Of a stretch of DNA of 64,000 bases, positions 37,001 through 47,376 are shown in pieces. Each line of letters starts with the position of its first letter. The first letter of the stretch is position 1. The DNA is from Lagopus muta (lineage: Eukaryota > Chordata > Aves > Galliformes > Phasianidae), in assembly GCF_023343835.1 (NCBI RefSeq), contig NC_064471.1, forward strand, positions 6,251,598-6,315,597. The letters are read 5' to 3'. Below the pieces are notes generated by a model that saw only the letters and a list, made by a program, of their open reading frames with translations, did not search any database and had not been told where the DNA came from. Made by a program: the position numbers and the translations under genes.

Positions 37001-39012
37001 GGCTACAGCCCTTCATTGCTCCTATCTGCTCAGTGTTATTATCTGTCTTCTTATGGTATTTCTTTAGACTGTGTGTTTTTCAGAGTCAGGAATTTACTGA
37101 GTAGATACACAATTTCTATGTTCCAGTGAGAGCTTTTGGGTGGTTCCGTATCATGCATGACAATAAATATCAGAAAGCTTAGTCTTCTCAAGAATACATG
37201 TATACCAAGAATTAGGAAAAATTACCAGAGAACTGATCACTTATTGTTCATTCAACAAGGTCGAACTGATCCACAGTCTTGTGTTTTTCCATATCAAGTA
37301 AGCTATATAAAAATATTGTGTAAAAAGGGATGCTCAGAATTATTCCCTTAAGAGAGAGCCCAGTAGAGGGAAAAAGAAACTTCCAGTTTGGTTTCCAATT
37401 TGAGAGGTCCCTTTGTGATCCTTGATTTTGCAGTAATGAAACCTGAGAGCTGTTTTCCATCCTTTCATTTACACGTTTTTATCATGCACAGCATGATGCT
37501 TATAAACTGGACTGTAGCCACAGTTAGAACTCCTGTGGGGAGGATAAGTGCCCATTTTCCTAATAATAATAATGCATTTTCTAGCTTCCAGAAAATTAAT
37601 CTCTCAGCAACTGCACCATTTCCTATTAACTGGATAACAGTTGATGGTGTTTTAGCTAAATAGGTAGGGTTTCTGGAGAAATGGGAAGATCCATTCTAAT
37701 TCTGCAGTGCTCATACATTAGCGTTCTCAGTGCCTTTGTAGGCAAAATCTTCCCTGTAAATAGGCCCATTGAGTAGTAGGTAATAATGAGGTATCAGTGC
37801 TTCATTTCTTTCATCACTGAGTTGGGCTTTGAGATGCATGACTCAGGAAGTATGCACTATGAAGACGTGGTGTTTGGTGATTGAGCAGAGTGGAACATGG
37901 CTTCCTTCTACAGCATCAGTAGTAGGGCGGGCCTGTGGAAAGCATCCAGAGACAGATCTTAAAAAGTTTCCCGCTTTTCCTGGAGGCAGTAACATCTCCT
38001 GCTTGAAGAGGCTGCAAAACAGTGAACTGAAAGTAATGTAAAGCTACTAGCTTGTTCAAAGACAGAGCAAGATCAGTCCTAGCCCAGAAAGAGGTGTGAG
38101 GCTGTGATAGGAAGATACTGTGCAGAACTAATATGGGACTTGTTTACAACTGCTGGGTTAGACATTTATATCAGGTGAGCAATTACTGTCTGATTTTCCA
38201 TCTGCTGCTTCTAAATGAAAGTAAGAGGTATAATGCTTTGTGAAGGCCAAAATCCTTTGGTCACAATAATTCAAATATCTCTGAAAAAGCAGAGTCTCAG
38301 GTGAAGTAAGATCTCCTAAGGCATCCCAGTACTGAGAAACAGAGAACAGACCAATAAATCACAAGCCAACTACAAGCAAATAGCTTTGTTGACAGACTGT
38401 TTCTTACTAGCTGCTCTTACTTCTTACGTAAGGTGGAATGTATAGAATTTGGTCTGGACCCAGATAACGCATTTGCCTGGTTTTCTAAAGGCTTTGTTCT
38501 CTATCTTCTGCCTTCACCCTTTTCAGTCTTTCAGCATATGCAGAAGATGTTAAGTGAGCCAATCTATGTATCCAGTCTGGTCTGTGCATCAGACTCCATA
38601 TACTGAGTTCTTACTGGATTCTACCATATGTAACCTAGTTGAGATGTGTAATGCACTTGGAACGCTGGAGCAAGAGATCTCTGCAAGACAAATGAATAAA
38701 TACAAAGTAAGGAATGACACTTCAATATATAAATGGGGGCATGTAGGTGAAATAGTGCTTGGGAGTATGACCTCGGCATAACTGGTACTTCTGATACAAA
38801 TCTGGTTTTACCATTTGGGTAATTGCTCTGTTCACTTGCATAATAATTAGATGAATGTGTTTAAGAGACACTAGTAGTTACTAATTCTTTAATGTACCGT
38901 GCCATTTCAGGAGAGGGACACAAACTCCCTACATCACAAATGTGGCTTTTTTTGTTGTTGTTTTTGTTAGGTGCACACCTAACACTGGGTAGCAGTTAAC
39001 CCCTAGCCCTTT

Positions 39013-39037
39013 GTTAGAGTTAGGGTTAGGGTTAACC
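39013..39037. repeat. Short interstitial telomeric repeat
   Basis: GTTAGAGTTAGGGTTAGGGT contains one imperfect and two perfect TTAGGG units. It sits where AT-rich DNA gives way to more GC-rich sequence with gene fragments. It is too short to be a chromosome end. It may be a relic of a rearrangement, end-joining repair or an assembly join. Confidence 0.7.
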
Positions 39038-39407
39038 TTTAAGTTAAAGTTTGTTTGGCCAAAGAGAGTGTCCTGCATCAGTTTCCCAGCTCCTTCCGGG
39101 CGTGAGATTTTCCACCTCCATTCCCGTGGGAGCTGTGATGGGACTTGCAATGTCTGCGGCTTCCCCGGAATTACTTTCTCCAGGCTGATTCCTAGGTCCT
39201 GGCATTTCTGGAATGCAAAGAACACATCTCTGTCCAGTTTCCTCACCAGCTCCTGCAGAGGTGTCTCTGACAGCTGTCCCCTTCAAGGAAGAACACAGCA
39301 GTAGCCTGGCTGGGCTTAGTGGATGGGATGTGACGGGAGCGCAGCCTGAGCCAGGACTTGAATGAGGAGCTCCAGTAACCGCCGGCACGTGTTCTTTAGT
39401 CCCCCAG
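39038..39407. other. GC-richer segment of unknown origin
   Basis: The composition is clearly less AT-rich than upstream. A minus-strand frame (39246 to 38929) gives a peptide that looks protein-like at its start (RKLDRDVFFAFQKCQDLG), but I do not recognise the family. It may be an exon fragment, possibly linked to the RhoGAP fragment that follows. Confidence 0.3.
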
Positions 39408-39502
39408 GTCCTCCAGAGCTGCGCCGAGTTCATCGAGCAGCATGGCGTGGTGCAGGGGATATACCGCCTGTCCGGCGTGGCGTCCAACGTCCAGAGACTG
39501 CG
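39408..39502 (+). pseudogene. RhoGAP-domain exon 1 of 2 (gene fragment)
   Basis: After a CCCCCAG acceptor the exon encodes VLQSCAEFIEQHGVVQGIYR and then LSGVASNVQRLR, ending at a GTAAGA donor in phase 2. This is the start of a RhoGAP domain: the arginine in GIYRLSG is the arginine finger that stimulates GTP hydrolysis by Rho, Rac or Cdc42. The sequence is closest to the ARHGAP30/31/32/33 group by recollection. There is no stop or frameshift. Because only two exons of the domain are visible and repeats follow, I treat it as a fragment, but a functional gene with distant exons cannot be excluded. Confidence 0.7.
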
Positions 39503-39766
39503 GTAAGAGTGCTGTGACTGACAGACACAGCTGCCAGCAGGGGCACATGTCCTGTTGCGGGTGTTCAGAGGCCTGCGGGCCATGCCTTAGCACAAGGAAA
39601 AGGTCTTCTTTGGGAACATCCCATCCAGCACGGCTGACGTGGTGCTGGTGGCCGAGTGTTTGTGTTCTCCTGTACATCAGGAAGCCCTTCCAACTCTTGA
39701 TTGCATTGGGTGTGGCTTTTGACTTGCTTTCCTCTTTCTCAACCATTTTCGTGTCCTTCTCTGCAG

Positions 39767-39899
39767 CCAGGAATTTGAGTCTGAGCAGGTTCCTGAGCTA
39801 ACGGTCCGCGACGTTCACAGCGCGAGCTCCCTCTGCAAAATGTACTTCAGGGAGCTCCCGACCCCCCTGCTGACCGACCAGCTGTACGACAAGTTCTCG
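39767..39899 (+). pseudogene. RhoGAP-domain exon 2 of 2 (gene fragment)
   Basis: After a CTCTGCAG acceptor the exon joins the previous one in phase (CG|C, Arg) and encodes QEFESEQVPELTVRDVHS, then SLCKMYFRELPTPLLTDQLY and DKFS, ending at GTAAGC. LCKMYFRELPTPLLT is the hallmark second block of RhoGAP domains. A few residues between PELT and VRDVH seem shorter than usual for the ARHGAP31/32 group. The remaining C-terminal third of the domain is not found in the next 2.7 kb, which hold CR1 and retroviral debris. Confidence 0.7.
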
Positions 39900-40149
39900 G
39901 TAAGCACAAGGCAACGCCTTTCCTTTCCCTCTTCCCTGGGCCTCTTGGGAGATGGCTGCAGCAGTGCCCCCACTCTGAGGCCCTTCTTCTGTTATCCCCA
40001 TGGGGTTTATGAATGAGATGAATGCCCCCTGCGAGGAGGTGAGCCATAGGGTCATATGGGACTATTGGGGGCTGTTGGGAGCTGTAGGGAGGAAGGAATA
40101 TGAAGCTGTAGTGCATTGTGGGGGGACTGTAGGCGTGGATATGTAGATT

Positions 40150-40600
40150 TCTATAAAAAATGAAGCCCCTGTTCTGGGCTGCATTGCAAAAGGGGTGACC
40201 AGCAGGGAGAGAGAGGTGATTGTCCCCATCGACTCAGCTCCTTTGAGGCCTCATGTGCAGCGCTGCATCCAGGCCTGGGGCCCGCAGCACAGGAGGGACG
40301 TGGAGCTGTGGGAGCGGGTGCTGAGGAGGCACTGAGATGTCAGAGGGCTGGAGCAGCTCTGTGTGAGGAGAGGTTGAGGGCAGTGGGCTTGTTCAGCCTG
40401 GAGAAGAGTAGGCTGCGGGAGACTTCATTGCAGCCTTGCAGTACTTGAGGGGAGTGTATAAGCAGGAAGGGGAACGGCTGTTTACGAGGGTGGATGGTGA
40501 TAGGACAAGGGGGAGTGGTTTTAAACTGAGACGGGGAGGTTTAGGTTGATATTAGGAGGAAGTTTTTCACACAACAGGTTGCCCAGGCGTCAGTGATTTA
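40150..40600 (+). repeat. CR1 LINE fragment
   Basis: The stretch running from AGAGAGGTGATTGTCCCCAT through GTTCAGCCTGGAGAAGAG to GGAGGAAGTTTTTCACACAA follows the sense-strand C-terminal coding part of CR1 ORF2. It has frame breaks and no canonical 3' tail. Confidence 0.8.
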
Positions 40601-40714
40601 CAGGCTGGTTCGGCCCTGTTCTGTGACTAACAGGTTGGAGGGATCCGTGGATCCATGCTTCTGGAAAAGGGAAACAGGGAGAATGATTTCAAAATAATTG
40701 AAAACAGCCTTTAC

Positions 40715-41262
40715 AGAAAGCAGGTGGCACCTATCGACTGGTACAAGATCCAAGAGAAATGAATGAAATGGTTCTCAAGTGACACCCCCTGCTTCCTAAG
40801 CCCTGTAATGTAATGAGTCAAATCCCACGCAGACACAAATGGTTCAGTGTAACAGACCTCAAAGATGCTTTTGGGACCTGCGTTTTAGACTCAGAGTGCT
40901 GAGATCTTTTTGCCGTTGTACTAGAGGATCCAAAAATGCGACAAAAATAGCAAGAGAGGTGGATTGCTTTACCCCAAGGGTTCATAGAATCGCCTAATTG
41001 ATTTTATTATATTTTATGTGTTATATTATTATAGGTATTATATATTGTGTTATTATGTGTTATTTTATATACATTATATATTTTATATTTTATTTTTGTT
41101 TTAACTAATGAAGTGCTGGAGGAAGTTTTGGGAAAGTTTCAGGTTGAAGAGTTGGTAAAGCTGTTTCAGTATGTAGATGATTTGCTGAGTTGTGGAAAAG
41201 AGGAGTCTAAAGTAAAGGAGACTGCAAGTGAAATTGTGAAGTTGTTACTTGTACCGTATGTC
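40715..41262 (+). mobile_element. Decayed gammaretrovirus-like reverse transcriptase fragment
   Basis: Translated pieces show retroviral RT blocks in order. GGTYRLVQDPREMNE starts near 40722 and KWFSVTDLKDAFGTC near 40840. LPQGF lies near 40975, and LFQYVDDLL with the YVDD catalytic box near 41160. A roughly 100-base AT-only tract (41000-41100) and frameshifts separate the blocks. The YVDD box and block wording differ from the YIDD-bearing ERVs elsewhere in the window, pointing to a class I (gamma-like) lineage. No LTR was recognised around it. Confidence 0.75.
41000..41100. repeat. AT-only low-complexity tract
   Basis: Repeated TTATATTATTATAGG and TATATTTTATATTTT wording lies between two pieces of the RT relic. 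It may have expanded within it. Confidence 0.8.
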
Positions 41263-42639
41263 TGCAGTGCATTATTTTTTGAAAGGGTACACCCAAGCAG
41301 AGATGTAAGGGATTGTGTGCCTTCAGACCCTAGAAAAATGTGTCCAGTTTCAGCAAAGTAGGTCTTGGGCACTGCGGTGGATGCACCTGTCCGTAATGGG
41401 TGTAACATACTGTGACTTGGTTGCATTGCTGTGACTAATTGAAGTGCCTTAAGGAGAGGCTGTTTTCTTCTGTTTGTTTATTCCCTTTGCTGAGCTATTT
41501 GCACTGAATGAGCTGATGTTGTTGCTGTGGTCTGTGTTCAGCAGGATGGGAAAGCGCAGTGTTTGTGTTGACATGAGGTTATAGCAGGGCTATCTCAGAC
41601 TATCGTGGATGTTCTTTAAGTAGCTTGAGACTACTGGAACATGGAAAAGAATCGTGACAGCTGGCTCTGTCTTCTATCGAGCTCTTCAAAATACTGCTTG
41701 AGATAACAGCAGATGAGATGAAATGCTGAGCAGCATGGGACTTGTGTCTGCCTTCAATAATTCTTTTCCTAGGCAGTTTGTGTTAAATTTTGTTCCATGG
41801 ACTGTGACAGAAATCTGGATTGCTCCGTGAGGTGTTAAAACTAGCTGACCTGTTGACTACTGACATAAGGCTTACTTGATTTGAGCTATGGAACTTTCAG
41901 CTTTTTTTTTAATGGCTGTTTCTAGGTATCAGTTAACAAATAAAATGTAGATCACAGTGGCTGGATTTTTTTTACTCAGGTGCTTCTGACACCATGCAAA
42001 ACTCTCTTGTGGAGAAAGTTCCAGAAGCTTTCAGTGTTTAATTCTGGCTGTACAATAGCAATTAGTTCAATTTATAACACATGAAAAGAAAGCTGATAGG
42101 GGTCTGGTTCCAGGTGGTTTAAATTACAAGAGGGAGATGGTGCAGGTGTAGTAACTAGGAGGTTACCTTCAGAGTGCCTTCCTGGTTCTCCGTGCTGCTT
42201 GATGTTTATTTCCCCATTGGTGCTGTGTTAAAGTGCAAGCACTGTAGGGTGTAGAGAACACTGTAGAATGCCACGACCAGTCATAGCTACCGGAAGGAAA
42301 AGTTGTTATGAACTACGGATGGAAAACATGGACAGTTTTGAGGCTGCTTCTTGGCAGAAGTTGGTGAGGCAGTCCTCTGATAATCAGACAACAGGTAAAC
42401 TGGTTTAAAAATGAGTCTTACTTTAAAGAGGGCCTTGTGTAGTCTGGTTGTTTACAGTAACGCAGGACTAGTTGGATAAATAACTGATTGGAAAACCTAC
42501 AAGGGAATGAGGTTGTTTTTTTTAGGTTAGGTTCTTACTATTGAATACAGCACAAGTGCTTGCATGACTGGGAGCCCAACTGTCTGCCGCCATTGTTGTC
42601 ATGCTGCCTCTTTGATGTGCTGCCTCTTCAAACTGCTAG
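41263..42639. other. Non-coding DNA upstream of the first visible IQGAP1 exon
   Basis: This is probably intron or flanking DNA. At about 42263-42393 a frame (PRPVIATGRKSCYELRMENM and onwards) ends at GTAAAC like an exon, but I do not recognise it as IQGAP1 or any other family. Confidence 0.4.
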
Positions 42640-42803
42640 GGCTGGCAGCAGCGAGCAGAACTAATGCTGCAATTAGAATGGGTGATGCAGAGAAGACTGT
42701 GGCAGAAATGATGAAGCCAGAGGCCCAGCTAGCAGAGGTTTATGCATTTGCTGCCGATCTTTATCCCAAGGAGCTGGCCGCCTTGCAGCAACAAAGCCAT
42801 GAT
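42640..42803 (+). pseudogene. IQGAP1: IQGAP1 exon remnant: IQGAP repeat region
   Basis: It encodes NAAIRMGDAEKTVAEMMKPE and AEVYAFAADLYPKELAALQQ, very close to the IQGAP1 repeat around residue 400 (human numbering, recalled). The acceptor is CTGCTAG. The donor after CATGAT is GTCAGT, a weaker but GT-type site, and it joins the next exon in phase 0. Confidence 0.88.
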
Positions 42804-43048
42804 GTCAGTAATGCCTTCTGATGTCTGTGAATTGATATGGATCACCAAATCTGCCTTGTCTGTTCCACTAAATGTGCCTGTCTTGAGTGTTGGTAGAACT
42901 GCCTTGATGCTTAGTCTGTTCTGACGGGATGCTTCATCTTGAAGTCTTGAGCTACTCGGCACTGTGAGATTCTGTTTTAATCTCTTGGTGCTCTAGCAGT
43001 AGTTTTGCAGAGCAAGTGTAATTGATCTGTATTCCCCTTTGTACGCAG

Positions 43049-43209
43049 GGTAACCTCAGCCATGCAGAATTATCTGTTGCTGTAGAGATGCTCTCTTCTG
43101 TGGCTGTGATGATCAGGGCTTTGGGTTCAGGGGATGTGAGTGCAGTATGGAGACAACTGAGCAATGCTGTCCCAGGGCTGACAAACACTGAAGATGAGAA
43201 CTGTCAGAG
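43049..43209 (+). pseudogene. IQGAP1: IQGAP1 exon remnant: IQGAP repeat region
   Basis: GNLSHAELSVAVEMLSSVAV and VWRQLSNAVPGLTNTEDENC match the next IQGAP1 repeat. Acceptor GTACGCAG, donor GTGAGT (phase 2). No lesion is seen inside. Confidence 0.92.
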
Positions 43210-43726
43210 GTGAGTGTTTGGAAGGTTCCTGTCCGTCTTTGATATTGCTTACATTCCCGAGAGGTTCGGTTTTCTTTTCTTCCCCTTACACTTCAGGTTC
43301 TTTCACTGCTTACTCCAATATTAATTTATTCTCCCTCGGTTCTTGCATCTTGTCTTTGCCTTCACCGTTTCTTACTAATCTGCTCTGAGTACCATCTCTC
43401 AGACCTTTATCAAGGTTTCACAACAAAGCTATGTTCTGGCCCTACGAGGTTCTCAATTGCACTAGGCCAGCTCCTGCCCTGTGTTTTTTGTCTGAAACTG
43501 TCATGTGGTGTTTTAGTGCTTTTCTTGATGGTTTTGCACTGGAGCTGACCACCTTGCTCACAGTCTTTTGTCTTTTTCCTATTCCTTCTTTCTTTCGTCT
43601 ATGTCAGTTTTAACCCTTGTGTTACTTCTTCTATTTTGTGTTTAGTTCTCATTGCTGTCTTGTGTGTTCCCTGGCCAGTTTTTCATGACACGGTACTTGC
43701 TGGTTTTGATTTTTGTTCTTTGACAG

Positions 43727-43851
43727 ATGTGTGGATGATGTGATGAAGCTGAAAGCTCAGATGCGTGCAGAAGAAAATGAGTTTGTCACGTGGAATGATA
43801 TCCAGTCACGTGTGGATCGTGTGCACTTAGCTGTGCATGAAGAACATGAAA
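43727..43851 (+). pseudogene. IQGAP1: IQGAP1 exon remnant: IQGAP repeat region
   Basis: CVDDVMKLKAQMRAEENEFV and TWNDIQSRVDRVHLAVHEEH match IQGAP1. Acceptor TTGACAG, donor GTAAGT (phase 1). It joins both neighbours in frame. Confidence 0.93.
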
Positions 43852-44394
43852 GTAAGTTTTGCTTGATTAGTGCTAGACTGATCCTAGATCGTAAGGTGTG
43901 CTAAAACTAGGTGCATGCCAATGAACAATCTTGTTGCTTGATTCATATAGACTGAGATAGTTGCCTTTTGCCACTGCTTCTTGTGTAGCTGAGTTGCCCT
44001 GAAAAGGCTGTAATCTAGAGAGGCTTAAATGTTATGTCAGAGCCTGGAATCTTGACTGACTTGCTTCCTGGATCTCCAAATAGACACGGGCTTCCTGTGT
44101 GGCTTCAGTTCATCTGATCACGTGACCCAAACAAGTGCAAGCCATGTGCATGCGTGCACCAAAGCACTAGTTTTGCAGCCTTGTATTTGTGAGGCATCAC
44201 AGCAGAAGCCTGGAAGTTCATGTCCAGCTCCTCGTTTCTTGTAACACTTCTTCTTCCTATAACCCCTAAAACAATAGAGACAACAGAGAACCCAAACCAT
44301 CATCCATAAAAGGCAGAGAATTTTATAATGACATCAGTTGACGTCTTATGGCAGAGTTTTGGTAGGAAACTTTTTAATTCTTTCACCTGTTAGT

Positions 44395-44575
44395 GTTTCA
44401 TAGAATGGCCTGGGTTGAAAAGGACCATAGTGATGGTCTAGTTTCAACCCCCCTGCTGTGTGCAGGTCGCCAACCACCGGCCCAAGCTGCCCAGAGCCAC
44501 ATCCAGCCTGGCCTCGAGTGCCTCCAGGGATGGGGCATCCACAGCCTCCTTGGGCAGCCTGTTCCAGTGCAAATA
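44395..44575 (-). repeat. CR1 LINE 3'-end fragment in a pseudogene intron
   Basis: CATAGAATGGCCTGGGTTGA, then CAACCCCCCTGCTGTGTGCA and GGGGCATCCACAGCCTCCTT are antisense CR1 tail. Confidence 0.9.
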
Positions 44576-44969
44576 TGTTCAGTTTCTTGTGTGCCCCTGT
44601 GCATGGATACTTCTTATCTAGTGTCTGAGGAAGTCCTGAAGCCATAGCGACGTGTACCCTTCTACTGTCCTGAAACTTGGTTTCAAATTCAAGAATGCTT
44701 TCTAATGAGGAGCTGTAACATATTGTTGTTTCACAGAGTAGTCTTTTTCTGCCTCTGTTAGCTAATTAATCAAGGATAATGACTGCTTGTCCTCTGTGCC
44801 CTTTCCTGAGTCAAAAGTTGCTATGTGTGTTTTCCTTCGTTCTTCATGAGATGGAGTAGTGTCAACCGTAGTGTGCGTGTTTTTGTAAGAAAGGTCTTTC
44901 TTTTCCTACTTTCCCCCAGCTTTCTCTCATGGGGAGAGCAGCATGCCTAAAGGTGTGCATACTGTGTGA

Positions 44970-45400
44970 GCTCTCTAATTTCTCAGGATCTCTATGCAAG
45001 GCCTCTTCACCCTCCACAGATTCAGCATTTGTTCCCACTTTAGTGTTGTCAGTCAGCTTGCTCGTAACACCTTCTAGTCCTACATCCAAGTCTTTATGAA
45101 AGCATTAAAGAAAGCTGGCTCTAAAATAGAGCCCTGGGGAACCCCTGGAGTGACTGACTGCCAGAGCGATGTGACCTCGTTTACTGTGGCTTTTTGGGCC
45201 TGACCCATCAGCCACTCATTCACCCACTGCATTGTATTGTTGTCTAGTCGTATGTTGGATGTTTTGTCCAGGATTCTGTGAGAAACGGTGCTGAAAACTT
45301 GACTGAAATCCAAAAAGCCCTCAACGGGCTTTTCTAGGTGAAATACAGAGGTGATCTTGTCATTAAAGAAAGCATAGTTAGTTAAATGGTCCTTGACATG
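44970..45400 (-). repeat. Diverged CR1 LINE RT fragment in a pseudogene intron
   Basis: On the minus strand the translation shows MDFSQVFSTVSHRILDK, TPGVPQGSILEPAFFNAFI and KLTDNTKVG, which are decayed CR1 RT palm blocks. Frame breaks are present. Confidence 0.85.
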
Positions 45401-46375
45401 GTGCTTTTTTACAGCAGTCGTACGGTCTTCTTAGCAATCCTGGTTCTTGTGGTGTCCCTAGCATGTATTGTTCCTTAATCTTTGCTCTGTCCAAATGCAT
45501 TGCCTGCTATAAAGCGTTCCACTTTGTGATTCTCCTACTGCGTGCAGAAGAAAAAGCTGCAGTCTTTGGGTGTTTTAACTCAAGTTGTATCCACTCTGAG
45601 CTCCTCGCTTTCTTCCGAAAGATCTTTGTTGTAAACTCTCCAACTGTGATTTAAACTGTTGCTTCTTTCTGCAAGCAATAATTGAATATTCAATATACGT
45701 TGCATCACACGATCTCTGGGTGTCCATTCCAACCCAAATGACTTTGTGATTTGCTGTAGGTTTGGCATGTGTGACTCAGGCTTTGTTCACATTGAGCTAA
45801 CTGTAAGCTATCTATTTATGTCTGTTTTCAGTTAGTTGAACTGTAGTCCTCGCTGTCCCTGGCAGCACCCACTGTTATCTGTTGTAATACAGCTCATAGT
45901 ACATGCATCCAATAAATCCTGGTATTTCAGAAGTGAAGGCAGTGTATTTTTGAATGGCGTTTTGTGCAAAGCTATAGCTTGGTGTGAAGAGCTTGATTCT
46001 GAAGGGTTCTTGAAAACTTGTAACTTACTAGCCCTGGCCATTGAGGTTTTGATAATTCTCTTCTAGTGGATTTGAGCTACGTGTTGAAGAACTCATTCAT
46101 GTGTCCATTCATGTGGTTTCCCCGAGGGATCTTTTTTCTGCTTTTTCCTTTATTTATTACTATGTCCAAAAATGTGTGGCTTCTTTAAGGTGGAGAAGTG
46201 GTCTTGCTTTCTTTGCTAGTGTAGAAAATGATTGCTATTAAAATGTTGCTATTCTCAGCGGGTATTTGGTTTAGCACTAATAGCACTTTTCTTCCAAAGC
46301 ACAGTTTCGTGATGATGGTAAAGGATTGGATAAGGATTGGATCTTGTATTTCTTCTTCTATCCCTTTCTCTGTAG

Positions 46376-46537
46376 GAGTTTTGGCTGTTGGGCTTATCAG
46401 CGAGGCACTGGATGAAGGAGACACCAGAAAAACTCTGCAAGCCTTACAGGTTCCTGCAGCAAAGCTGGAGGGTGTAACCCCAAAGGTAGGTCAGCATTAT
46501 CAGGGCACACTGCTTCGGGCTAAGAGAGAAAGCACAG
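46376..46537 (+). pseudogene. IQGAP1: IQGAP1 exon remnant: last IQGAP repeats
   Basis: VLAVGLISEALDEGDTRKTL and QALQVPAAKLEGV, then QHYQGTLLRAKRE match IQGAP1. Acceptor CTCTGTAG joins the preceding exon in phase (A|GA, Arg). The donor GTGGGT leaves phase 1, whereas the next exon reads in phase 0, so splicing with these sites would shift the frame. Confidence 0.9.
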
Positions 46538-47279
46538 GTGGGTGTAGTTAAAAGTACCTCTCAAGAAGCCTTTGCATCTGTGTACTGAGGGCATTCCTGA
46601 TGTTGGGAAAAAAGCTGGGAAAGAGATCTGGAAATGAAAGGGTGAACGCTGCATGCTATCAGCTGATGTCACCTGGCCAGTTTGGATCTGTCTGTATGAA
46701 GGAAAGAGAGATGCAGGCATAACACGTGGATCTTTGTGAGCTACAGAGATGGGCTTAAAGATATGAACTGCTGGAGATGGATTGCTCTAGCTAATTGTAC
46801 GTCCAGAGTGGCAGACGTACCTTCTTTTTGGAGATATGAGGAGATGTGTTCAGTGTCATTTGTTTTTATAAGAAGGCAGTGTTTATCCTAGTAGTTGTGA
46901 ATTTCCAAATGCAAGTCTCGTTCAGTCTCCATTTTTTAGTGCTATTTGTTAAATGTATCCATAGGTGTAGTTACAGAAAGCAAAAGTGAAGTTTGAGAAA
47001 TAGGAAAAAAAAACTTGTTAGGTGATGATTTGTTCAGAAGGAGGGGAAAATAGAAAACAAAATATATGCTTCTAGCAAGATGTGTCTGAATGCCTGTCAC
47101 TCACTAGGTGACGCTGCAGATGCTGTGCATTTTTTGCATGGTGGTTGTCTGTTGTGGTAGCCCAGGACTTCTCCTGACTTAGATGGAGTTGCTTCTTGGT
47201 GTAACTGGTCTTGTATGTCCAGGGGAAAATGGAGAGAGGAAGAATTATTTCACCTTACTGGCTTAGGAAGGAAGATGAA

Positions 47280-47376
47280 AAGCTGTATGGGTGGTGTTTG
47301 GTTGCCCTGCCTCGGGCAGGGGGTTGGAGATTTGTGATCCTTGAGGTCCCTTCCAACCCTGTGATTCTGTGGTGTA
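47280..47376 (+). repeat. CR1 LINE 3' end in a pseudogene intron
   Basis: GGGTTGGAGATTTGTGATCC, TTGAGGTCCCTTCCAACCCT and GTGATTCTGTGGTG are a sense-strand CR1 terminus. Confidence 0.9.

Larger units (their letters stand above)
26704..39012. other. Long AT-rich stretch without recognised genes
   Basis: I read both strands and found no exon with a recognisable protein family, no LTR and no clear CR1 end. Low-complexity tracts include poly-A at 27440-27462 and 27815-27844, (GTT)n at 27559-27575, (ATTT)n near 29130-29152 and (CAAA)n at about 33976-34010. It could be intergenic or part of a large intron. Confidence 0.5.

Noticed and set aside
39013..39037. A true chromosome end
   Set aside because: Only two to three TTAGGG units, with unique sequence on both sides.
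39044..39746. Minus-strand frames overlapping the RhoGAP exon
   Set aside because: The plus strand has a clear domain with splice sites. The antisense frames show no recognisable domain.
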